Source of the DNA: Oscillospiraceae bacterium UBA3851
Lineage (GTDB): Bacteria > Bacillota > Clostridia > Oscillospirales > Oscillospiraceae
Assembly (NCBI GenBank): GCA_002392625.1
Contig: DGHJ01000150.1
Coordinates: 15,714 to 26,753 of the forward strand
Direction: 5' to 3'
DNA length: 11,040 nucleotides
The translations under genes were made by a program, and so were the position numbers. Positions 1 through 6,461 of this stretch are shown piece after piece. Position 1 is the first letter of the stretch, and every line of letters begins with the position of its first letter. The notes beneath the pieces are model-generated. The model was not told the origin of the DNA. It saw only the letters and a program-made list of their open reading frames with translations, and did not search any database.

Positions 1-537
1 ACCTTCAAGGCCCGCATCCCGTGGCTCCTGCTGCTGATGGTGTCGGCCACCTTCACCGGCCTCATCATCACCAGCTTTGAGACGTCCTTGGCCGTGCTGC
101 CGGTGCTGACGGCCTATATCCCCATGCTGATGGACACCGGCGGCAACTGCGGCTCCCAGGCCAGCGTCACCGTGATCCGCGCGTTGAGCTTGGACGAGGT
201 GGAGTTCTCCGACATCTTCCTGGTGATCTGGAAGGAGATCCGGGTGGCGCTGCTGTGCGGCGTGGTGCTGGCCATTGCCAACTTCGCCAAAATGATGCTG
301 GTGGACCGGATGCTGCTGGGCAACATGTCTCTGACGCCGCTGACCGCCGGTGTGGTGTGCATGACGTTGGTCTGCGCCGTGGCCGTGGCCAAGTTCGTGG
401 GCTGCACGCTGCCGCTGCTGGCCAAAAAGGTGGGTCTCGACCCGGCGGTCATGGCCTCGCCCTTCATCACCACCATCGTGGACGCGCTGTCTCTGCTGAT
501 TTATTTCCAGTTTGCCAAAAATATGCTGGGACTGTAA
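1..537 (+). CDS. mgtE: Magnesium transporter MgtE, C-terminal membrane part (5' end outside window)
   Basis: This is the last 178 residues of an MgtE-family Mg2+ channel/transporter; the reading frame is open to the left edge, so the N-terminal and CBS regulatory domains lie outside. What is visible is the membrane domain. It starts with a helix (WLLLLMVSATFTGLII), continues with the hallmark pore segment PMLMDTGGNCGSQASVTVIRAL at about residues 40-62, and has further hydrophobic helices ending in SPFITTIVDALSLLIYFQ. In this family the conserved acidic residue near the C-terminus (D of TTIVDALSL) helps bind Mg2+ in the pore. MgtE works as a dimer in the cytoplasmic membrane and is gated by intracellular Mg2+ through its soluble domains. 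The gene is followed 33 nt later by a strong terminator. Family assignment is firm; start and length cannot be judged. Confidence 0.95.
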   Translation, partial: TFKARIPWLLLLMVSATFTGLIITSFETSLAVLPVLTAYIPMLMDTGGNCGSQASVTVIRALSLDEVEFSDIFLVIWKEIRVALLCGVVLAIANFAKMMLVDRMLLGNMSLTPLTAGVVCMTLVCAVAVAKFVGCTLPLLAKKVGLDPAVMASPFITTIVDALSLLIYFQFAKNMLGL

Positions 538-567
538 CTGCCGCTTATATTTCCCCTTTCATCGGGC

Positions 568-606
568 AAAAATAAAGTCAGACCGCTCGGTCTGACTTTA
601 TTTTTT
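568..606 (+). terminator. Intrinsic terminator after mgtE
   Basis: A perfect inverted repeat has a core stem of 14 bp (571-584 with 589-602) and a GCTC loop. Three further A-T pairs extend it to 568-605, and a run of T follows to 606. This is a textbook Rho-independent terminator for mgtE. It ends only one base before the AGGAGG ribosome site of the next gene, so no promoter can lie between them. Confidence 0.93.
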
Positions 607-621
607 CAGGAGGAACACGCC

Positions 622-813
622 ATGAACGATCGCACCTACGAGGGCCAGCCCTGCACCCCCAACAGCGCCATCAACTGCACCGTAACCAGCTGCGCCTACC
701 ACTGCCAGGACGCCGCCCGCTGCGGTCTGAACAGCATCCAGGTGGGCACCCACGAGGCCAATCCCACCCAGGACCAGTGCACCGACTGTCAGAGCTTCAA
801 AAAGCGCTGGTAA
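622..813 (+). CDS. DUF1540 domain-containing small Cys-rich protein
   Basis: A 63-residue protein of the DUF1540 family, which is common in Clostridia and has no settled function. It has seven cysteines (C11, C19, C24, C28, C34, C53, C56). They include the family pattern I-N-C-x4-C-x3-C-x5-C, followed by the I-x-V segment and a C-terminal T-x2-Q-C-T-D-C-x-S-F motif. Cysteine spacing suggests metal binding, probably zinc, but this is inference. It has no signal peptide or membrane segment, so it is probably cytoplasmic. AGGAGG at 608-613 lies 8 nt before the ATG and fixes the start. The gene stands between the mgtE terminator and the TSUP pair. A GC-rich hairpin follows its stop, so it may be a separate unit or a leaky first gene of the TSUP operon. 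Confidence 0.88.
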   Translation: MNDRTYEGQPCTPNSAINCTVTSCAYHCQDAARCGLNSIQVGTHEANPTQDQCTDCQSFKKRW

Positions 814-824
814 ATGCGTTTTCC

Positions 825-843
825 GGGGCAGCGCCGCTGCCCC
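825..843 (+). terminator. GC-rich hairpin between DUF1540 gene and TSUP gene
   Basis: A perfect 8-bp stem, GGGGCAGC (825-832) with GCTGCCCC (836-843), closes a 3-nt GCC loop. It begins 12 nt after the DUF1540 stop codon. The sequence after it (catacatttta) is only moderately T-rich, so this could be a weak terminator, an attenuator or an mRNA-stabilising structure. Its presence also argues that the following gene starts at 868 rather than at the in-frame ATG at 814. Confidence 0.5.
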
Positions 844-867
844 CATACATTTTACGGGAGGCGGACC

Positions 868-1221
868 ATGGACGAGAAATGGAAGCGCCGGCTGACGGGC
901 CTGGCCGGCGGGGCGGTGAACGGCTGCTTCGGCGGGGGCGGCGGCATGGTGCTGATCCCCCTGCTGACCGGGTGGTGCGGCGTGGAGGAGCGGCGCGCCT
1001 TTGCCAACTGCGTGGCCATCGTGCTGCCGCTGTGCGCGCTGTCCGCCGCCGTATACGCCTTCCGCGGCGCGCTGGACCTGTCCGTGGCGTGGCCGTACCT
1101 GCTGGGCGGGCTGGTCGGCGGTCTCATGGGCGGCAAGCTGTTCGGAAAGGTCAGCGTCCCCTGGCTGCGGCGGATCTTCGCGGCGTTCCTCCTCTACGGC
1201 GGCGTGCGGTATCTGCTGTGA
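868..1221 (+). CDS. Half-size TSUP (TauE/SafE) membrane protein, first of a pair
   Basis: A 117-residue integral membrane protein of the TauE/SafE (TSUP) family of anion/organosulfur exporters, corresponding to one of the two sequence repeats found in a full-length (about 250 residue) member. The first helix carries the glycine-rich family motif, G-A-V-N-G-C-F-GGGGG-M at about residues 15-27, followed by three more hydrophobic segments (roughly 46-64, 73-90, 99-117). The ATG at 868 is preferred because GGGAGG lies 6 nt upstream (856-861); the in-frame ATG at 814 would add a polar stretch encoded by an intergenic hairpin. The last codons overlap the start of the next gene, also a TSUP half. 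The pair probably assembles as a heterodimer. Substrate unknown; sulfite, sulfoacetate or similar anions are typical of the family. Confidence 0.88.
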   Translation: MDEKWKRRLTGLAGGAVNGCFGGGGGMVLIPLLTGWCGVEERRAFANCVAIVLPLCALSAAVYAFRGALDLSVAWPYLLGGLVGGLMGGKLFGKVSVPWLRRIFAAFLLYGGVRYLL

Positions 1222-1583
1222 AGGCCTTTCTGATCCCCCTGCTGGCGGGGTGCCTCACCGGCATCCTGTCGGCCTGGGGCGTGGGCGGCGGCACGCTGCT
1301 GCTGCTCATTATGACTCTGGTGCTGGGGGTGGACCAGACCACCGCCCAGGGCATAAACCTGCTCTATTTCCTGCCCACCGCCGCGGCGGGACTGATCTGC
1401 CACGGGAAAAACGGTCTCCTGGACCGGGAGCTGGTGCGCCAGACCGCACCCTGGGGGCTGCTGTCCGCCGCCGCCGGCGCGTGGCTGACCACCGCCGTAA
1501 GCCCCGACCTCCTCCGCCGCCCCTTCGGCGTCTTTCTGCTGGTCACCGGCGTCATGACGCTGCTGAAAAAGGAAAAGAGATAG
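1218..1583 (+). CDS. Half-size TSUP (TauE/SafE) membrane protein, second of a pair
   Basis: A 121-residue TSUP half protein. It starts with GTG, which overlaps the TGA of the preceding half gene (GTGA, 4-nt overlap). No good Shine-Dalgarno is visible, so translation is probably coupled. The glycine motif GILSAWGVGGG lies at about residues 15-25. It is followed by the family-typical region T-A-Q-G-I-N-L-L-Y-F-L-P and two further hydrophobic helices, ending in a lysine-rich tail. It is not simply a copy of the upstream protein: the sequences share only the repeat framework. The continuing similarity to one half of a full-length TSUP suggests the two products form one transporter. A hairpin begins just after its stop. 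The start codon is inferred from the overlap; the family is well supported. Confidence 0.86.
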   Translation: MKAFLIPLLAGCLTGILSAWGVGGGTLLLLIMTLVLGVDQTTAQGINLLYFLPTAAAGLICHGKNGLLDRELVRQTAPWGLLSAAAGAWLTTAVSPDLLRRPFGVFLLVTGVMTLLKKEKR

Positions 1584-1585
1584 CG

Positions 1586-1617
1586 AAACACCGCCGGGTT
1601 GCTGCCCGGCGGTGTTT
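1586..1617. terminator. Bidirectional hairpin between convergent TSUP and htrA genes
   Basis: A perfect 13-bp inverted repeat (1586-1598 with 1605-1617) encloses a 6-nt TTGCTG loop. AAA/TTT ends give a short U-run on either strand. It lies between the stop of the plus-strand TSUP gene (1583) and the stop of the minus-strand protease gene (1634). It can therefore serve as a shared terminator, although the U-tract is short on both sides. Confidence 0.8.
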
Positions 1618-1633
1618 GATCGTTCGTTTCCTC

Positions 1634-3055
1634 TTATTTCCCCTTGTTGGAGTACAGCACCACGTCCAGTTCCAGGGTCTGGCCGTCCCGCAGGATCGTC
1701 AGGGTGACGGTGTCGCCGATCTTGTGGCTGCGGCGCACCGCCAGCAGGTCGGCGGTCTGGGCGATGGGCTGGCCGTCGGCGGCCACGATGACGTCGCCCT
1801 CCTTGACGCCGGCCTCCGCCGCGCCGAGGTTCTCGTCCACGGAGTGGACCTCCACCTGCGTCTCGCCGCTGCTGCTGCGGTTGGTGATTACGGTGATGCC
1901 AAAGGTAGGCACGCCCCGGAACGAGCCGGTGGCGATGATGTCGTTGACCACGAAGCTCACGGAGCTGATGGGCAGGGCAAAGCCCAGACCCTCCACCGTG
2001 GCCTCGCCGCTCCAGCCGCCGCCGCTCATCTTCATGGTGTTGATGCCGATGATCTGGCCGCTGCTGTTGATAAGGGGGCCGCCGGAGTTGCCGTTATTCA
2101 ATGCGGCGGTGGTCTGGATCATGGTCATGCTGCCGCCCTCCACCTCGATCTGGCGGTTGACGGCGGAGATGATGCCGTCGGTCATGGTGCCCCGCAGCTC
2201 CACGCCCAGAGGATTGCCGATGGCATAGGCCGGCTCGCCCACCTGCAGACTTTCCGAGTCACCGAACTCGGCGGCGGGCAGGTTTTTAGCATTCACCGCC
2301 TTGAGAACAGCCAGGTCCTCGTCCTCATCGTAGCCCACCAGCTGCACGTCGTAGGTAGTGCCGGTATCCAGGACCACCCAGCAGGACTGTCCGCCGGAGA
2401 TCACGTGGGCGTTGGTAATGATATAGCCGTCGGCGGTCATGATGACGCCGGTGCCGATGGAGGTGCTGGCGCTGCTCTCGGCCACCACCGTTACCACGGA
2501 GGGATTCACCCTGGCGTAGATCTCCATAGGGCTCAGCTCCCGGCCCCGCTGGGTCTGGACCGTCAGGCGCACGGAGGGGTCGCCCTTGACGCGGGGGATC
2601 GTAGTCTCCCGGTGGCCGAAGATGTCCACGATGCTGCTGGCGCTGTCGCCGTCCTCCGGCTGCTGGCCGCTGTTTTTCCCGCGGGGGAACAGCGTGGGCC
2701 ACAGCGCGGCCATCACCGAGCCCACCACCGCCAGCAGGCAGAGCACGATGATCCACCGGGTGGTCCGGCGGTGTTTTTTCTCCCGTACCGCCGCTTTTTG
2801 CCACGTGTCCACGGTCTGCCGCGGCACGGTGACGTACAGCTCGTCAAACTTGCTGAGCGCCGGTTCCTCCTCCGGCTCGTCGGGCTCGTCCTCTTCCCCG
2901 TCCTCCGGCAGCACGTAGCAGATCTCGGCCTCCTCCGGCTCCTCAACGGGAGCGGCCTCCTCCGGCAGCTCCGCCGTCTCCGGTACGTCGGGGATCTTCT
3001 TCTCCGGGGGAACGATCTCGCCGTTCCACAGCTCCCGCTTGTTCTCATCCATCAT
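1634..3055 (-). CDS. HtrA/DegP-like membrane-anchored serine protease with PDZ domain
   Basis: A 473-residue trypsin-like (S1C) protease that degrades or refolds damaged exported proteins. The N-terminus (about 1-100) is cytoplasmic and very rich in Glu, Asp and Pro. A basic patch (KKHRRTTR) precedes a single membrane helix at about 101-118, so the protease faces outward. The catalytic triad is visible: His217 in ITNAHVIS, Asp247 in DEDLAVLK and Ser324 in NNGNSGGPL. A PDZ domain covers about 381-467 (GVKEGDVIVAADGQPI). The start at 3055 is chosen for GGAGAGG at 3067-3073. An alternative in-frame ATG at 3094 overlaps the kinase stop (TGATG) and would add 13 residues. It is the last gene of the regulator-kinase-protease operon, in a context like CssRS-controlled htrA. 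Regulation by the adjacent two-component system is inference. Family certain; exact start moderate. Confidence 0.94.
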   Translation of the reverse strand: MMDENKRELWNGEIVPPEKKIPDVPETAELPEEAAPVEEPEEAEICYVLPEDGEEDEPDEPEEEPALSKFDELYVTVPRQTVDTWQKAAVREKKHRRTTRWIIVLCLLAVVGSVMAALWPTLFPRGKNSGQQPEDGDSASSIVDIFGHRETTIPRVKGDPSVRLTVQTQRGRELSPMEIYARVNPSVVTVVAESSASTSIGTGVIMTADGYIITNAHVISGGQSCWVVLDTGTTYDVQLVGYDEDEDLAVLKAVNAKNLPAAEFGDSESLQVGEPAYAIGNPLGVELRGTMTDGIISAVNRQIEVEGGSMTMIQTTAALNNGNSGGPLINSSGQIIGINTMKMSGGGWSGEATVEGLGFALPISSVSFVVNDIIATGSFRGVPTFGITVITNRSSSGETQVEVHSVDENLGAAEAGVKEGDVIVAADGQPIAQTADLLAVRRSHKIGDTVTLTILRDGQTLELDVVLYSNKGK

Positions 3056-3093
3056 AACAAACAATTCCTCTCCATGGCTTTTGTACAGGCGCA

Positions 3094-4557
3094 TCAGCCC
3101 ACCCGGTTGGTGCGGGCCATCTGCATGGTAAAGCTGAAGGTGGTGACGCCGCCCTCGCTGGTAACGGCGATCTTCTCCTTGTGCAGCTCCAAAATGGTCT
3201 TGACAATATAGAGGCCCAGGCCGTAGCCGTCCTTATCCTCGCTGCGGGACTTGTCCGATTTGTGGAACCGCTCGAACAGCAGGGGGATCTCCTCAGCGGG
3301 GATGGTGTGGCCCGTGTTGCGCACGGACACCACGGCCTTCTCCCCCACGGTGTGGAGGCCCAGATACAGCTTGGAGGCCGGGGCGGCGAATTTGGCGGCG
3401 TTCTCCAGCAGGTTGTAGATGACCTGGGTAACAAGGTCGTTGTCCCCCAGCACCATCACCGAGTCCTCCGGGATGTCGGCCTCCACGTCCAGGCCCCGGT
3501 CGGTGATCTTCCGCTCCATGCTCAAAAGGGCCAGGCGCATGCTCTCGCACAGGTCGAACTCCTCTTTCTTCAGCTCCAGGGACTGGATCTGAGACACGTC
3601 CAGCATCCTGCGCACCAGGCGGCTCAGGCGGCGGCTCTCGTCGGAGATGATCTGGAGATAGTGCTTCTCCTTCTCCGGCGGGATGGTGCCGTCCAGGATG
3701 CCGTCGGTATAGCCGGCGATGGTGGTCATGGGCGTTTTCAGCTCGTGGGAGATGTTGGCGATAAAGTCCCGGCGCTGGCGCTCCGTCTCCGCCATGGAGT
3801 CGGCCATCAGGTTGAAGGACGCCGCCAGCTCGCCGATCTCATCATCCCGCCCGTCCTCGTGGAGGCGGACGTCCAGATTCCCGGCGGCGTAGGCCCGCGT
3901 GGCCTGGACCATCTCGGAGATGGGCTGGATCTGCCGCATGGACATGAGGGAGCTGGCCACGAAGGCCACCAGCAGCACGATGGCGGCGGTCATAAAGAAG
4001 ATGGCGATGAACGAGCGCCAGATCTCCATGAGCTCGCTGGTGTCCATCACCGCCAGCACCACGCCCAGCTGTTTTTCTTCGGACACGATGGGCACGCCGG
4101 TGACGAACTGCTTTGATTCATAGGTGTCGCCTACGGTGCTGCGGCCCTCGTAGGAGCCGCGGCCATGGAGGATCTCCTCCATGATGTTCTCCGGCACGGT
4201 GATGACGCGGCCGGCCAGGCACTCATCGGAGGTCAGCCGCACCCGCCCGTCGTCACTGCAGATGAGGAAATCCACGTTGGACATCTGGGACGCCACTCCC
4301 GTCAGATTCCGCAGGGTGCCCTCCCGGTCAATATCCTCCTCGCCCTCCTGGGCGAAAAACGGCGCCGACATCCGGGCGATGAGCTGCGCCCGGTCCTCCA
4401 TCTCGCCCCGTTTTTCCTTCAGGGCATAGTTGTAGCTCAGGGCATAGAAGGACGCCCCCAGCAGCACCAGCGTCAGCAGCACCATGCCGGCGGTCAGCAT
4501 GAACTGCTGCCAGTACAGGCTGCGGAAGCGCCGACCAAACTGTTTCAGCCGCGCCAT
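3094..4557 (-). CDS. Membrane sensor histidine kinase (HAMP-HisKA-HATPase)
   Basis: A 487-residue sensor kinase. TM1 is at about 20-42. An extracytoplasmic sensor domain at about 43-180 is probably PAS/Cache-like, by position only. TM2 is at about 181-206, HAMP at 207-259, and HisKA contains the phosphorylatable His271 in FIANISHELKTP. The ATPase domain has the N box (YNLLENAAKF, Asn386), the F box (LFERFHKSDKSRS) and the G2 box (DGYGLGLYIVKTI at 443-455). The G1 box reads N-T-G-H-T-I (414-419) instead of D-x-G-x-G-I, with Asn at the usual adenine-binding Asp. It presumably phosphorylates the response regulator encoded just upstream: the regulator's stop lies one base before this ATG. The stop overlaps the longer possible htrA start. 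A role in envelope or secretion stress is inferred from the htrA neighbour. Confidence 0.95.
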   Translation of the reverse strand: MARLKQFGRRFRSLYWQQFMLTAGMVLLTLVLLGASFYALSYNYALKEKRGEMEDRAQLIARMSAPFFAQEGEEDIDREGTLRNLTGVASQMSNVDFLICSDDGRVRLTSDECLAGRVITVPENIMEEILHGRGSYEGRSTVGDTYESKQFVTGVPIVSEEKQLGVVLAVMDTSELMEIWRSFIAIFFMTAAIVLLVAFVASSLMSMRQIQPISEMVQATRAYAAGNLDVRLHEDGRDDEIGELAASFNLMADSMAETERQRRDFIANISHELKTPMTTIAGYTDGILDGTIPPEKEKHYLQIISDESRRLSRLVRRMLDVSQIQSLELKKEEFDLCESMRLALLSMERKITDRGLDVEADIPEDSVMVLGDNDLVTQVIYNLLENAAKFAAPASKLYLGLHTVGEKAVVSVRNTGHTIPAEEIPLLFERFHKSDKSRSEDKDGYGLGLYIVKTILELHKEKIAVTSEGGVTTFSFTMQMARTNRVG

Positions 4558-4558
4558 A

Positions 4559-5239
4559 TCACTTCACTTCGAACTTGTAGCCCACGCCCCAGACGGTTTT
4601 CAGGCTCCACTGATCGGACACGTTCTCCACCTTCTCCCGCAGGCGCTTGATGTGCACGTCCACGGTGCGGCTGTCGCCGAAATAGTCGAAGCCCCACACC
4701 TCGTCCAGCAGCTGGTTGCGGGTATAGACCCGGTTGGGGGTGGCGGCCAGGTGATAAAGCAGCTCCAGCTCCTTGGGGGGCGTGTCCACGCTCTTGCCGT
4801 CCACGATCAGCTCGTAGCTGTCCAGGTCGATGATGAGCTTGTCGAAGGTCAGGCGCTTGCGGGTGTCGTCGGGGATCTCGCTGCGGCGCAGCACGGCGTT
4901 AATGCGGGCCATCAGCTCCTTCATCTCAAAGGGCTTGACCAGGTAGTCGTCGGCGCCCATCTCCAGTCCGGTGATGCGGTCGTTGACCTCGCTCTTGGCG
5001 GTCAGCATGATGATGGGCGTCCGGCCCTTCTCCCGGATGTGGGCGCACACGGCCCAGCCGTCCATCACAGGCAGCATGATGTCCAGCAGCACCATATCCG
5101 GCGCCTTAGCGTCGTACTCCTCCACAGCCTTGCCGCCGTCGTAGGCGATGCGGACCTCGAACCCCTCCTTCTCCAGATACATGCGGATCAGATCGGAGAT
5201 ATTGCGGTCGTCCTCCACCACCAGGATATTTCGTGCCAT
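4559..5239 (-). CDS. OmpR/PhoB-family response regulator
   Basis: A 226-residue two-component regulator, full length for the family. The receiver domain (about 3-115) has the acidic pair D10/D11, phosphoacceptor Asp53 in LLDIMLP, Thr80 and Lys102 in VKPFE. The C-terminal winged helix (about 128-226) shows the typical recognition-helix region SRTVDVHIKRLREK and the ending WGVGYKFEV. The ATG at 5239 is fixed by GGGAGG at 5248-5253, 8 nt upstream. The frame stays open further upstream, but that region is a promoter and leader. It is the first gene of an operon with the sensor kinase and HtrA protease. The kinase is its likely partner, and the operon and htrA its likely targets (inference). A GGTTTTCC inverted repeat in its own leader is a candidate autoregulatory site. 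Confidence 0.96.
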   Translation of the reverse strand: MARNILVVEDDRNISDLIRMYLEKEGFEVRIAYDGGKAVEEYDAKAPDMVLLDIMLPVMDGWAVCAHIREKGRTPIIMLTAKSEVNDRITGLEMGADDYLVKPFEMKELMARINAVLRRSEIPDDTRKRLTFDKLIIDLDSYELIVDGKSVDTPPKELELLYHLAATPNRVYTRNQLLDEVWGFDYFGDSRTVDVHIKRLREKVENVSDQWSLKTVWGVGYKFEVK

Positions 5240-5295
5240 ACGCTCTGCCTCCCTCAACGGTTTCGTTTTATCTGCTATTATAGCCTCGAAAGGTC

Positions 5296-5333
5296 GGTTT
5301 TCCTGAACTTTCTGTAAATTTACCCGGAAAACC
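5296..5333. promoter_or_regulatory. Inverted repeat in leader of the two-component operon (candidate operator or 5' mRNA hairpin)
   Basis: Two 8-bp arms, GGTTTTCC (5296-5303) and GGAAAACC (5326-5333), form a perfect inverted repeat with a 22-bp centre. The centre contains a separate perfect 10-bp palindrome, GTAAATTTAC (5314-5323), which is not on the same axis. The repeat lies directly after the predicted start of the upstream promoter and directly before the TATAAT at 5277-5282. It could bind a regulator or form a hairpin at the very 5' end of the mRNA. Confidence 0.45.
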
Positions 5334-5340
5334 ACAGAAT

Positions 5341-5369
5341 AGTATAGCACGTTTTTTTGCAATTGTATA
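5341..5369 (-). promoter_or_regulatory. Candidate sigma-A promoter of the regulator-kinase-htrA operon
   Basis: On the minus strand TATACA (5364-5369, 4 of 6 matches to TTGACA) is followed by an exact 17-nt spacer and TATACT (5341-5346, 5 of 6 matches to TATAAT). The spacer contains an A7 tract. Predicted start is near 5334, giving a leader of about 95 nt. A second perfect -10 hexamer, TATAAT, lies at 5277-5282 but has no good -35. It could be an activator-dependent start. Confidence 0.55.
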
Positions 5370-5379
5370 GGCTTTCTTT

Positions 5380-6372
5380 TTACGCCGCCGGGCCGACGGT
5401 GACGCCGGTGTAATACCACTGCAGGATCTCCTGCCACGATTTGCCCTGCCGGGCCAGCTCGTTGGCCCCGTACTGGCTCATGCCCACGCCGTGGCCGTAG
5501 CCGGTGACGCGGAAGGTAACGCTCTCCCCCTCCGCCGTGACGGTGAAGCAGGCCGAGCGCAGGGAGAACAGGGCGCGCATCTCCACGCCGGACAGCGTGA
5601 CGCCGCCTACCGTCAGGCGCTCCACCCGCCCCGTTTCGTCGTACGCCACGCCGCCGATCCACTCCGCCGTTTCGCCGGAGAGGTCCGCCTGGGGATACCG
5701 GGCCAGGAAAATGGCCCGGAAATCCGCCGGGGCAAGGGTGGTAACGCTGTAATAGTTGGGCACGGTGTCCCCCGTCTCCGGGCTCGATACGCTGCGCAGA
5801 TACGGCAGGTCCGCCGCCCACACCTGTCCGCTGGCAGCGGTGGCCCCGGCGGAGGAGGAGTGGAACACCGCCAGAATGGGCGCGCCGTCATACAGGATGA
5901 TCTGCCCGTCGGTGTCGGCCACGGCCCGGCTGATGCGATCGCTGTACGCCTCGTAATGATCCCCCCACCGCTGCCGCGCCTCCTCCGGTGAGAGCCAGGC
6001 GCTGCAGCAGCCGGGGTCGGTGCACACGTCGGCGTCCGGGTGGGCGGCCTTGGGGCCGCTGCGCAAATAATAATAGATATACGTCCGCTCTGCCACCGCC
6101 TGGGCGGAGAGGGCGGCCGGTTCAAAGGCGGCGGGCATCTCGCCCCCTACCACGCCGGGCAGATAGTCCGCCAGCGTGGTCACCACCACCTGCTCCCCGT
6201 CCCGGACGCGCACGGTCACCTCGGCGTCGGCGCGGGTCGCCGCCGTCTCCTGGGGGGCGGGCGGCTCGTCCGTTTTGCCGGGGTAGACGGCGGCGGTAGC
6301 CGGGGCCAACAGCAGCGCCGGAAGAAACAGAAAAACGGTCATCATCAGACCGGCCAGGATCGGACTTTTCAC
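5380..6372 (-). CDS. spoIID: Stage II sporulation protein D (SpoIID), peptidoglycan lytic transglycosylase
   Basis: A 330-residue SpoIID-family protein. In sporulation it works in the SpoIIDMP complex in the mother-cell membrane, cutting glycan strands to drive engulfment. The N-terminus (about 3-28) is one hydrophobic segment, a membrane anchor or signal peptide. The core motif Y-L-P-G-V-V-G-G-E-M-P with the A-Q-A-V-A-E-R-T-Y helix follows; Glu78 of GGEMP is the expected catalytic acid. H111, C117 and C122/C123 lie where C. difficile SpoIID has its zinc ligands. The C-terminal GYGHGVGMSQYGANELA motif starts at about 291. GTG at 6372 is chosen because AGAGGA (6382-6387) lies 9 nt upstream and the product then begins KSPILAGLMM. 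ATG at 6390 is an alternative adding 6 residues. A sigma-E-like promoter lies 51 nt upstream. No terminator separates it from the downstream two-component operon. Confidence 0.92.
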   Translation of the reverse strand: MKSPILAGLMMTVFLFLPALLLAPATAAVYPGKTDEPPAPQETAATRADAEVTVRVRDGEQVVVTTLADYLPGVVGGEMPAAFEPAALSAQAVAERTYIYYYLRSGPKAAHPDADVCTDPGCCSAWLSPEEARQRWGDHYEAYSDRISRAVADTDGQIILYDGAPILAVFHSSSAGATAASGQVWAADLPYLRSVSSPETGDTVPNYYSVTTLAPADFRAIFLARYPQADLSGETAEWIGGVAYDETGRVERLTVGGVTLSGVEMRALFSLRSACFTVTAEGESVTFRVTGYGHGVGMSQYGANELARQGKSWQEILQWYYTGVTVGPAA

Positions 6373-6422
6373 ACGGCCACATCCTCTCATCACATGCTTC
6401 GGGGCGCGTCCGCCCCCCTCCC

Positions 6423-6452
6423 ACTGTATGCCCGGCCCGTCCGGCTCATGTC
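6423..6452 (-). promoter_or_regulatory. Candidate sigma-E promoter of spoIID
   Basis: The minus strand reads CATACAGT at 6423-6430, matching the sigma-E -10 consensus CATACANT at every defined position. A 14-nt spacer precedes it, and GACATGAG (6445-6452) shares the CAT core of the -35 element but not its ATT. Predicted start is near 6416, giving a leader of about 44 nt before the GTG. spoIID is a sigma-E gene in Bacillus, which supports the call; the -35 match is weak. Confidence 0.5.
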
Positions 6453-6461
6453 CCCATACAA

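Noticed and set aside
1001..3211. A 736-codon open frame on the plus strand
   Set aside because: It lies antisense to the protease gene and runs through the TSUP genes. The product is low-complexity Ala/Gly/His-rich with no domain, a common effect of high GC content.
5240..5821. Open frame extending the response regulator upstream to 5821
   Set aside because: It crosses the promoter, the leader repeat and the end of spoIID. The ATG at 5239 has a GGGAGG site and begins exactly at the receiver domain.
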